This document shows positions 1 to 6,063 of a stretch of DNA of 8,355 bases, piece after piece (position 1 is the stretch's first letter; each line of letters begins with the position of its first letter). The DNA lies in NCBI GenBank assembly GCA_003132105.1, contig PKWS01000396.1, positions 939 through 9,293 of the forward strand, in the 5' to 3' direction. A program made the translations under genes and the position numbers. The notes under the pieces were generated by a model. The model had not been told where the DNA came from and did no database searches. It saw only the letters and a list, made by a program, of their open reading frames with translations. The DNA is from Desulfosporosinus sp. (lineage in GTDB: Bacteria > Bacillota > Desulfitobacteriia > Desulfitobacteriales > Desulfitobacteriaceae).

Positions 1-198
1 GCCATGGCTAATGTATTAGGGCAAGCCCCAAAAACTTTAATTTTTGGTATCCAACCTAAAAGTTTAGAATGGGGATTGGACATCAGCCCGGAAATCCAAG
101 CGCTATTTCCGCGTCTTACCGAATTTGTTCTCAATGAGATTGACTTCATACAGCGCGAAGGGAAATTCACTACGGATCTTGGGTCTGATAACTCTTAA
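1..198 (+). CDS. [NiFe]-hydrogenase maturation protease, C-terminal part (5' end outside window)
   Basis: Only the last 65 codons are visible; the frame is open to the left edge and ends at TAA 196-198, so the ATG at 4-6 is probably an internal Met rather than the start. The diagnostic stretch is GIQPKSLEWGLDISPEI (about residues 16-32 of the visible part), which matches the conserved late segment of the HycI/HyaD/HybD endopeptidase family (GiqP...w...lSpeV). Members are about 150-165 aa long, so roughly 60% is missing, including the acidic and histidine residues that bind the nickel of the large-subunit precursor. Family role: after nickel insertion, the protease cuts the C-terminal peptide of the hydrogenase large subunit in the cytoplasm. 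Hydrogenase structural genes probably lie to the left (inference). The gene converges on hypB across a hairpin at 247-297. No specific paralogue name can be assigned from this fragment. Confidence 0.85.
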   Translation, partial: AMANVLGQAPKTLIFGIQPKSLEWGLDISPEIQALFPRLTEFVLNEIDFIQREGKFTTDLGSDNS

Positions 199-246
199 AG
201 ATCCCCCCATCATCGTTCGGAAATAAAATGATCCATTCATTATTGA

Positions 247-297
247 ACAAAAGACACCAAGAAGTACATTAGCCATGCACTTCTTGGTGTCTTTTGT
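247..297. terminator. Bidirectional rho-independent terminator between convergent genes
   Basis: A perfect 19 bp inverted repeat (247-265 with 279-297). After one A-C mismatch it continues with three more pairs (267-269 with 275-277), leaving a 5-nt loop. The GC-richer core, GACACCAAGAAGT, is flanked by AAAA on the left and TTTT on the right, so a U-tract follows the hairpin on either strand. It sits 48 bp after the hydrogenase protease stop and 27 bp beyond the hypB stop, as expected for a terminator serving both convergent units. The tract is only four T followed by GTCT or GTTC, so termination efficiency is not certain. Confidence 0.85.
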
Positions 298-324
298 CTA
301 GCCAAAAAAAGGTTGCTTATTAAT

Positions 325-1011
325 TTAAAGACTCAAATCTATTTTCTGATAGCCCTTGACTTCTTGAGTTAGCCAACTTGTCCACACTTCAAGGCCATTT
401 CCGTTACGACAAGAGACCTCAAAAATTTGGATATCCGGATTTATAGCTAGGATATCTTGTTTCATGTTCTTCATATTCACGTCAGTAAACGCCTCAAGGT
501 CCATCTTATTTAACACAACTGCTTTAGCATTGCGGAAGATCACAGGATATTTAGCCGGCTTGTCATCTCCTTCAACAATACTTAAAACAATGACTTTAAA
601 AGCCTCTCCTAGATCAAAATCAGCCGGACAAACAAGATTTCCAACATTTTCTATAATCATAAGATCCGTTGCTGGCCAATTAAACTCTGGCAAAACCTTA
701 CTTACCATTTTACTGTCCAGATGACATCCTCCGCCGGTATTAATCTGAATTACGGGAACCTCATGAGCGGCAATGCGATCCGCATCTTTACTCGTAAATA
801 TATCTCCCTCAATAACCCCTATATGCATGTCTACAATTAAAAGGGGTAATGTCTTCTCCAAGAGAGAGGTCTTCCCTGATCCAGGAGAGCCTATCACATT
901 AATAGCTAAACAATTATTTTTTCGGAAATGGGCGCGGTTTATTTCTGCCTGGTTATCATTAGAACTGAGTAAATTAGCCATCACTTCAATTTCACGACGA
1001 GTAGATTCCAT
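325..1011 (-). CDS. hypB: Hydrogenase nickel-incorporation GTPase HypB
   Basis: A 228-aa SIMIBI-class GTPase that works with HypA to load nickel into the hydrogenase large subunit in the cytoplasm. Visible motifs: P-loop GSPGSGKT (residues 41-48), GGGCHLD with the conserved Cys96-His97 metal-site pair, ENVGNLVCPA with Cys128 (the third ligand of the GTPase-domain metal site), NKMD (168-171, guanine specificity) and SCRNGNGL (200-207, G5-like). The N-terminus has no CxxCGC nickel-binding motif and no His-rich storage stretch, so it is the minimal form of HypB. ATG 1011-1009 directly follows the hypA stop codon (TAA-ATG). Its ribosome site GGAGG lies within the last hypA codons, 8 nt before the start, so translational coupling is likely. 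It is the last gene of the larA-nitroreductase-hypA-hypB cluster and ends just before the hairpin at 247-297. Confidence 0.96.
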   Translation of the reverse strand: MESTRREIEVMANLLSSNDNQAEINRAHFRKNNCLAINVIGSPGSGKTSLLEKTLPLLIVDMHIGVIEGDIFTSKDADRIAAHEVPVIQINTGGGCHLDSKMVSKVLPEFNWPATDLMIIENVGNLVCPADFDLGEAFKVIVLSIVEGDDKPAKYPVIFRNAKAVVLNKMDLEAFTDVNMKNMKQDILAINPDIQIFEVSCRNGNGLEVWTSWLTQEVKGYQKIDLSL

Positions 1012-1353
1012 TTATTCAACCTCCAGACTTTCAAGTAAAAGTTCCTCTCCCTGAATGACTTCAATGCTGGTATTTTGACACTTCGGACAGAGGAAAAACA
1101 TAGTTTCCACAGTGAATTCAAGCTGACAATTTCGGCAACGACCACGCACCGGAACTCGCTCTACAATCAGCTCTGCGCCTTCACAGATGGTATCTTTGCA
1201 AAAAGCTTCAAACACCATCTGTAAGGCATCGGGTTCTGCATTAGTGAGTTCTCCGACTTTTAGTTTAACCTGCAGTACTCGCGTTACTTCATGTTGGGAG
1301 AGGGTCTGTTCAATGACTTCAAATACTCCTCCCATCAAAGACATTTCGTGCAC
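1012..1353 (-). CDS. hypA: Hydrogenase/urease nickel-incorporation metallochaperone HypA (GTG start)
   Basis: A 113-aa HypA, the usual family length. The N-terminus reads MHEMSL; Met1-His2-Glu3 is the conserved nickel-binding end of HypA, which fixes the start at the GTG codon 1353-1351. Starting at the ATG three codons later would lose His2. A strong AAGGAGG at 1366-1360 sits 6 nt upstream. The zinc domain has two CxxC pairs, Cys73/Cys76 (CRNC) and Cys89/Cys92 (CPKC), 12 residues apart. HypA receives nickel and passes it, with HypB, to the hydrogenase large subunit. The first 19 bp overlap the 3' end of the nitroreductase gene in another frame, and the stop abuts the hypB ATG, so the three genes are almost certainly co-transcribed. 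Sharing a transcript with larA is unusual and suggests a wider role in nickel supply (inference). Confidence 0.95.
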   Translation of the reverse strand: MHEMSLMGGVFEVIEQTLSQHEVTRVLQVKLKVGELTNAEPDALQMVFEAFCKDTICEGAELIVERVPVRGRCRNCQLEFTVETMFFLCPKCQNTSIEVIQGEELLLESLEVE

Positions 1354-2171
1354 ATAATTCCTCCTTCATGATGCACTAACGATTCTCCACGCCAATGATT
1401 CATAGCAATCCGAACCGATCGTGCCATTTCGGCGGAGAAGTCAGCACCCGTTTTTCGCGCATATATCCATTGTCCAATGTTTTTTGCTCCTATGCTATTC
1501 TGCGGATTGAATCCCTTAGCACGATGTGAAAACATAGCTTCCCTCTCTTTCTCTGTTAAACGATTGTATTTATTTTCAGACACAATAAATTGCGAATCAA
1601 AACGTTCCCTAGGCTTTGGACGTTCACCCTCCGAGTAATACCCATAACATAACATGCTAATCGGAAATACGTAGGGCGAAAGGTTAAACAGTTCTTTATG
1701 AGTTTCGTAATTTTCCATAATATCACCGATATAGCAAGATCCAATTCCCAAAGCCTCTGCTGAGATCACGGTGTTTTGGGCAGCAATTAGAGCATCGCTG
1801 CTCGCCAATAATAAATCAGCTTCATCTGGCCCTGTAAAGTCCATGCCTTGATCATTACAGAACTCCTTAACGCCTGAATCATTATAATAATCAAACCAGC
1901 GCTGAAGGTCTGCGAAGAAAACAATTACAAGTGGCGCTTTGGCGATAAAAGGTTGATGATCACACGTTTCACTCAGACGCTGTTTTAAGTCTTGATCAGA
2001 TACAATAATCATCGAATACATCATCATATTTCCGGCGGTTGGCGCCCGCATTGCAGCCTCAATGATCGCCTTTTTATCTTCATCCTTGATAGGCCGTTCA
2101 GCGTATTGTCGCAATGAAACTCGTTTTCTTAGGATCTCTTGCACTGTCGATCGTACTAGAGGATTAGCCAC
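1335..2171 (-). CDS. Nitroreductase-family FMN oxidoreductase (NfsA/NfrA-like), operon partner of larA
   Basis: 278 aa. Recognisable nitroreductase-superfamily segments are RVSLRQYAERPI (17-28, the R-x-S-x-R FMN-phosphate motif), APTAGNMMMYS (43-53), and AEALGIGSCYIGDI (138-151, the LGxGxCxIG FMN/dimer segment). YGYYSEGERPKPRERF (176-191) resembles the NfsA/NfrA-type tail. It is therefore probably a homodimeric FMN enzyme using NAD(P)H; the natural substrate cannot be read from sequence. Beyond the core is a tail of about 90 residues ending in MCTKCL, with a CxxC (Cys274, Cys277) encoded by bases shared with the hypA start. The GTG at 2171-2169 is chosen because an in-frame TAA (the larA stop) lies just upstream and later starts would cut into the FMN motif. 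Its ribosome site is poor (AGAAGG about 13 nt away), so coupling to larA is likely. It lies 18 bp after larA and overlaps hypA by 19 bp. Confidence 0.85.
   Translation of the reverse strand: MANPLVRSTVQEILRKRVSLRQYAERPIKDEDKKAIIEAAMRAPTAGNMMMYSMIIVSDQDLKQRLSETCDHQPFIAKAPLVIVFFADLQRWFDYYNDSGVKEFCNDQGMDFTGPDEADLLLASSDALIAAQNTVISAEALGIGSCYIGDIMENYETHKELFNLSPYVFPISMLCYGYYSEGERPKPRERFDSQFIVSENKYNRLTEKEREAMFSHRAKGFNPQNSIGAKNIGQWIYARKTGADFSAEMARSVRIAMNHWRGESLVHHEGGIMCTKCL
1354..1366 (-). promoter_or_regulatory. hypA ribosome-binding site embedded in nitroreductase codons
   Basis: On the minus strand AAGGAGG (1366-1360) is followed by AATTAT and the hypA GTG. The same bases encode the Glu-Gly-Gly-Ile segment of the nitroreductase C-terminus. 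An ATG in the nitroreductase frame (1355-1353) overlaps the GTG start by one base. A near-perfect site at 6 nt spacing decides the GTG start and permits reinitiation by ribosomes finishing the upstream gene. Confidence 0.85.
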
Positions 2172-2189
2172 CCTTTGAACATCGCCTTC

Positions 2190-3452
2190 TTATTCTTCCA
2201 CATAAGGAATTGTCAGCGGTCCAAGGGGTAATACCGCAATACTCATTTCAGAGCCGTACTTACCCAATAGTTCGCTCAACGTCTGTTCAATATCCTTCGT
2301 AGGGGTAAGCATCGCTATTTTGACCGATTCATCGGGTAACGAGGAATACAAGTAAACATCTGCCCATTCCTGAATCATAGCCAGTCTTTGGGCTTCCCAC
2401 TGGTCGAACATTTGAAAAGAAGGATCATTAATCATTTCTAAGAGTTCCTTCGGAGAATTACGCATCTCTAATATCTTAACAAAGTTGCCGTGCTCAGGCA
2501 TACCATCAATGCATTCTGCAGCGCAAATGATCGTACCCCCTTGCTTGACAATCATGCGCGCGGCGTCCATACCTTTTACAGCCTGATATAGGTTTTGATC
2601 AAGAGGGTAACCCGCGTTCGTCGTTATCACAACGTCGTAGCGATTATCACACTTAATCATGGCATGTTCTTTGACGTAAGCGCACCCTATACCATGAGCC
2701 TTAGCCAACTCGCCAGCAAAAACATTGGTGATCTCTTTTTTTCCATTCAGTGCGACATTAAGCAGGAAATCGGGTTTACAAAACGTATTGACTTCCCTTG
2801 TCATTTCTTGAAGGGGATTATTATCTAAGCTACCCCAGGTAGCTAACGGATGTCCAATCATTTTGGCGTTATGAAACGTTAGGATAGTTTCAATCCCCGC
2901 GATACCAGGCATAATTCCCTTTGGACCTCCAGAAAAACCAGCAAAGAAGTGAGGCTCTATGAACCCCGTCACAATCCTAAAGTCGGCCTCAACATATTCT
3001 TTGTTTAGGTATACCTCGCAGCCGAAGCTACTTGTTCCAAGATGCGTCAGTTCTGATTTTTCGTGACAGTGATGGTTAATAATTCGAACAGTATCTACAA
3101 CAGTTTCCCCTAACATTTCGATAAACTCTTCTCTAGTTTGGTCACGGTGAGTCCCGAGCCCATTAATGATCGTAACATTCTCTAAGGGGACATGGGGAAG
3201 TTCCTCAAGTATCCATGGAATTAACTTTTGATTTGGGGTCGGTCTGGTAATGTCACTTATCACAATGACAACCCGATCACTAGACTTAACCATTTCTCTT
3301 AAAGGTTTAGTCCCGCTAGGGTTACGCAGAGCATGCAACACAGCCTCATGATCGTTCTCGATTCGCTCCAAGTGGGTGGGTTTAATAACAGTAGTATGAT
3401 TAGGAACGTTAACGCTCAAGCCATTTCTCCCGTAAGCCAAAGTAACTTTCAT
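2190..3452 (-). CDS. larA: LarA-family nickel-pincer-nucleotide-dependent racemase/epimerase
   Basis: 420 aa, close to the 424 aa of Lactiplantibacillus plantarum lactate racemase LarA. Residues aligning by spacing with the characterised active site: SDITRP (Asp67, Arg70), GTHR (His102), EPHFFAGFSGGPK (nickel-ligand His168, and Lys178, which forms the covalent link to the pincer cofactor), His194 sixteen residues after the lysine, and QAVKG (Gln290, Lys293). All catalytic and cofactor positions therefore seem intact. Family reaction: racemisation or epimerisation of 2-hydroxy acids by reversible hydride transfer to the nickel-pincer nucleotide. Many LarA homologues act on substrates other than lactate, so the substrate is open. 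The ATG at 3452-3450 has GGGAGGG about 4 nt upstream. A weak promoter-like pair lies in the 69 bp upstream (TAGACA at 3498-3493, TTAAAT at 3473-3468, spacer 19), too poor to call. larB, larC and larE, needed for cofactor synthesis, are not in the window. Confidence 0.92.
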   Translation of the reverse strand: MKVTLAYGRNGLSVNVPNHTTVIKPTHLERIENDHEAVLHALRNPSGTKPLREMVKSSDRVVIVISDITRPTPNQKLIPWILEELPHVPLENVTIINGLGTHRDQTREEFIEMLGETVVDTVRIINHHCHEKSELTHLGTSSFGCEVYLNKEYVEADFRIVTGFIEPHFFAGFSGGPKGIMPGIAGIETILTFHNAKMIGHPLATWGSLDNNPLQEMTREVNTFCKPDFLLNVALNGKKEITNVFAGELAKAHGIGCAYVKEHAMIKCDNRYDVVITTNAGYPLDQNLYQAVKGMDAARMIVKQGGTIICAAECIDGMPEHGNFVKILEMRNSPKELLEMINDPSFQMFDQWEAQRLAMIQEWADVYLYSSLPDESVKIAMLTPTKDIEQTLSELLGKYGSEMSIAVLPLGPLTIPYVEE

Positions 3453-3521
3453 AGTACCCTCCCGAATATTTAACTAATTTCAGTTAGAATTTTGTCTACT
3501 CAACAAGATATGTGTTTTCAC

Positions 3522-4382
3522 TTAAAGATTAGAAGCCAAGACTTGTAATTCATGGCTCACTTGTTGTACTCCTTCTACTAATTGTGCAATTTCCTGATTG
3601 GCCTGTGCCTGTTCATGGGTAATTGCGCTGTTACGCAGGGAACTTTCCGTAATTTTTTGGATAATATTTTGAAATTCAAGTAAGATGACACTAATCTCAT
3701 TGGCTGAACGATTACTTTCTTCAGCTAATTTGCGCACTTCACCCGCGACCACCGAAAAGCCACGACCTTGTTCACCTGCCCGGGCTGCTTCAATTGCAGC
3801 ATTCAATCCTAAAAGATTGGTTTGCTTGGCTACTCGACGGATAAGCTCTAATATACCAGAGGTGGACTTGAGCTGATTTTTTCCTTCCTGGGACTCTTTA
3901 GCTATAGTTTGGCTGATAGATGCTACTTCTTGGGCGGAAGCGGCAGTTTGTTGCACAGCACTGGCGGCTTGTTCCACAGCAGTACTCAGAACCTGTACGT
4001 GATTGCGAATAGTGTTCTTTAAGTCTTCATCTCTTAACATCAAACTTACCATGCCAGCTGCTATCCTTGCAACTGGCTGGACAATTGACAACTGTCCGGC
4101 AATGCCAAATGTGCCAATTTTAACACCGTCTGCTTCAATCGCAATGTTAAAGCCCTCTTTAACATTAACATCAGCTTCAGCCTCTGCTGCTGTGATGGCT
4201 ACAGAATCACAGGTAGTAGTTAATATCTGCTTACTCCCCCTATGCTTTACCCCTATTCTAGTTTGGGCCGAATCGGCAATGATTGTCCCAGTATCATCAC
4301 AGACTATAACTGCGAATCCAGTTTTTTTATGAATAAATTCTATTATCTGTTGAGTAATGAGATCACTGAGCTTACTAAGCAT
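3522..4382 (-). CDS. Soluble methyl-accepting chemotaxis-type protein with N-terminal diacid-recognition-like domain
   Basis: 286 aa from the ATG at 4382-4380. That start is preferred because AGGAG lies 9 nt upstream; a TTG two codons earlier (4388) would sit only 3 nt from it. No membrane segment is visible, so the protein is cytosolic. Residues about 1-125 resemble the sugar-diacid recognition domain of CdaR-type regulators (FAVIVCDDTGTIIADS, then RIGVKH and a GxxIGTFGIAG-like strand). Residues about 126-286 form a long helical hairpin with the conserved chemoreceptor tip (184-207, QTNLLGLNAAIEAARAGEQG) that contacts CheA/CheW. It has roughly 75-85 residues per arm, shorter than most receptors. 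Two overlapping segments fit the methylation consensus, with pairs Glu137-Gln138 and Gln144-Gln145. It probably senses a cytoplasmic ligand and signals to chemotaxis or a related pathway. It lies 69 bp upstream of larA on the same strand with no clear terminator between them. Confidence 0.85.
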   Translation of the reverse strand: MLSKLSDLITQQIIEFIHKKTGFAVIVCDDTGTIIADSAQTRIGVKHRGSKQILTTTCDSVAITAAEAEADVNVKEGFNIAIEADGVKIGTFGIAGQLSIVQPVARIAAGMVSLMLRDEDLKNTIRNHVQVLSTAVEQAASAVQQTAASAQEVASISQTIAKESQEGKNQLKSTSGILELIRRVAKQTNLLGLNAAIEAARAGEQGRGFSVVAGEVRKLAEESNRSANEISVILLEFQNIIQKITESSLRNSAITHEQAQANQEIAQLVEGVQQVSHELQVLASNL

Positions 4383-4419
4383 ATTCAAGTTCTCCTTTTA
4401 AGCCTACTTATCTTGCCAC

Positions 4420-4428
4420 ATTATAACA
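4420..4428 (-). promoter_or_regulatory. Extended -10 promoter for the chemoreceptor (and possibly larA-hypB) unit
   Basis: The minus strand reads TGTTATAAT from 4428 to 4420, a consensus TATAAT with the TGn extension. There is no good -35 at 16-18 bp (the hexamer at 17 bp is CGGAAA), as allowed for extended -10 promoters. Transcription would start near 4413, leaving a leader of about 30 nt before the ATG at 4382. The lack of an evident terminator between the chemoreceptor and larA means this promoter could serve the whole block down to hypB. Confidence 0.65.
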
Positions 4429-4530
4429 CATTGTTTAATTTATTTCCGTTACACAAGTATTTTTACGTTAATTCGTCAACTATATATTAGATATTAGTTT
4501 TTTTGTCATTACTTCGGGTTTTCACAGAAA

Positions 4531-4558
4531 TTAGCGACGTCAGTTGGGAGATCGCTAA
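4531..4558 (-). terminator. Weak hairpin terminator after the MFS gene
   Basis: On the minus strand, immediately after the MFS stop (TGA, 4564-4562), TTAGCGA (4558-4552) pairs with TCGCTAA (4537-4531) around a 14-nt loop, followed by TTTCTGTG. The stem is only 7 bp and the U-tract short, so this may be a weak terminator or an mRNA 3'-end structure. It lies in the 173-bp gap between the two minus-strand blocks; the rest of the gap is AT-rich and contains the chemoreceptor promoter. Confidence 0.4.
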
Positions 4559-4561
4559 CAC

Positions 4562-6061
4562 TCAAGCCGTGTCCCTTGCCTTTGCAGGGAAAAACATAAT
4601 CAAAATAAAACTCAATAGCGCCAATATAAACAAACCCCAAAAGACATATTGGAGCGCAATTGCCAATCCCAATGACATTATTTGCAACACCCCCTGGGAA
4701 AGTGTCCCTCTCTTAACCGGGTCAAGTAAGACGTTGATGACATCAACCTTTAAAGTTTCCCCTCTTACGCCCATTAAATAACTTGTTAGAGTTAAATTTA
4801 AAATACCACCTAAAACAGCTGCACCCATTGCATTTCCCAAGATGTTCATAAACATATTAGAGGCGGTTGCCACTCCACGCATCTTCCACTTCACGCTGTT
4901 TTGTATCCCAACGATAAATACAGTTCTAGCAAGTCCCATCCCAAAACCAATCAGTAATGAACCCACTCCAGCCCAAAGCCATCCTCTTTCCGGGCGTAGT
5001 GTAATAAAGAATACCGAACCAATCAGAATCCAAATCCCACCGATGACCGCGATGCGTCTGAACCCATATTTGAACATGACCTTTCCCGCCACAGTTGCCC
5101 CAATTATCCACCCCATCGACATGAAAGAAAGAGCAAAGCCCGCAATAATTGGAGATTTCCCCATTACTCCCTGAATATAGGTTGGCAAAAACGATGAAAC
5201 ACCAATAAGTACCACACCAGTCGTCAACGTCGCCAAATTAGATACAACAATTAAAGGATTCTTCCAGATTTCCAAGGGCATGATGGGCTCCGTAACAAGC
5301 TTTTCTTGCCTGATAAACAAATAAGTTCCAGCTAAAAATACCCCCAATAAAAGAAGAACTGGGGCGGATGACCAAGACCAGACTGTTCCAGCCTGAATAA
5401 AGACGACCATCAACGCGCTAATCGAGACGAAAATAAGTGCTGACCCCATGTAATCAATTTTATGTTCTTGTTTATGTACCGTCTCTCCTAGGAAAAACCA
5501 TATTCCAGCAACTGCAAACAGCCCGATCGGAATATTCACCCAAAAAATCCAAGACCATCTAACATATTGCACAAAAAAAGCCCCTAGCCCTGGTCCAAGA
5601 ATGGAAGATATCCCCCAGACACTAGAAATATATCCTTGGATACGGGCACGCTCAGTCATTGTATAGATATCCCCGACAATTGTCGTGGCAATCGGCTGGA
5701 CCGCTCCAGCTCCAAGACCCTGGATCAAGCGGAAAAGGATGAGCATATTCATTGTTTTGGCAAACCCACAAAGCACAGATCCAGTAAGGAAAACCAGTAC
5801 TCCAAAGGTAAAAACAGGCTTTCGCCCGTACAAATCTGCCAGCTTCCCATATATCGGGATAGTCACCGCTTGAGCTAGCAGAAATGATGAAAAAACCCAG
5901 CTAAACAGGGAGAATCCACCGAGATCAGCCACAATACTAGGTATCGCAGTTGCCACAATCGTCCCTTCTATTGCCGCCATGAACATCGCTAAGATAATAC
6001 TGCCCAAAACAATTTTTCGGTTTGTTTTTATCGGTTTTCGAACATGAACTAGATCCTTCAT
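4562..6061 (-). CDS. MFS multidrug exporter, DHA2 (14-TMS, EmrB/QacA/Bmr3-like) family
   Basis: 499 aa, very hydrophobic, with a length and segment pattern typical of 14-helix drug:proton antiporters in the cytoplasmic membrane. Motifs: motif D1-like AAIEGTIVATAIPSI (29-43, with Glu32 where many QacA relatives carry Asp); motif A GKLADLYGRKP (72-82) in the loop between helices 2 and 3; motif B around Arg111 (LFRLIQGLGAG); and antiporter motif C, GISSILGPGLGA (150-161), in helix 5. The cytoplasmic N-terminus is basic (KDLVHVRKPIKTNRK). This Glu-containing D1 pattern recalls Bmr3/YusP-type exporters of Bacilli and Clostridia. The substrate cannot be predicted. The ATG at 6061 lies 2 bp after the recQ stop, with GAGG about 10 nt upstream inside recQ, so it is probably translated from the recQ transcript. 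No dedicated TetR- or MarR-type regulator is adjacent. Confidence 0.92.
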   Translation of the reverse strand: MKDLVHVRKPIKTNRKIVLGSIILAMFMAAIEGTIVATAIPSIVADLGGFSLFSWVFSSFLLAQAVTIPIYGKLADLYGRKPVFTFGVLVFLTGSVLCGFAKTMNMLILFRLIQGLGAGAVQPIATTIVGDIYTMTERARIQGYISSVWGISSILGPGLGAFFVQYVRWSWIFWVNIPIGLFAVAGIWFFLGETVHKQEHKIDYMGSALIFVSISALMVVFIQAGTVWSWSSAPVLLLLGVFLAGTYLFIRQEKLVTEPIMPLEIWKNPLIVVSNLATLTTGVVLIGVSSFLPTYIQGVMGKSPIIAGFALSFMSMGWIIGATVAGKVMFKYGFRRIAVIGGIWILIGSVFFITLRPERGWLWAGVGSLLIGFGMGLARTVFIVGIQNSVKWKMRGVATASNMFMNILGNAMGAAVLGGILNLTLTSYLMGVRGETLKVDVINVLLDPVKRGTLSQGVLQIMSLGLAIALQYVFWGLFILALLSFILIMFFPAKARDTA

Positions 6062-6063
6062 CT

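Noticed and set aside
4003..4332. Plus-strand open frame of 109 codons opposite the chemoreceptor gene
   Set aside because: It is an antisense shadow of a clearly conserved coding region, has no ribosome site and resembles no known family. The same applies to the other plus-strand frames under hypB, larA, the MFS gene and recQ.
4400..4450. A sigma-28-like (chemotaxis-type) promoter before the chemoreceptor: TAAA followed by CAAGATAA
   Set aside because: The spacing is about 18 nt rather than the usual 15 and only the GATAA part of the -10 element matches. The extended -10 TGTTATAAT in the same place is a far better fit.
4488..4511. Repeated CTAATAT/TATATTAG words in the gap after the MFS gene
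   Set aside because: These are low-complexity AT-rich words with too few copies for a repeat array and no spacer pattern; not evidence for CRISPR or an origin.
4926..5111. Alternative minus-strand frame of 61 codons inside the MFS gene
   Set aside because: It is out of frame within a strongly conserved transporter coding region and has no plausible start site.
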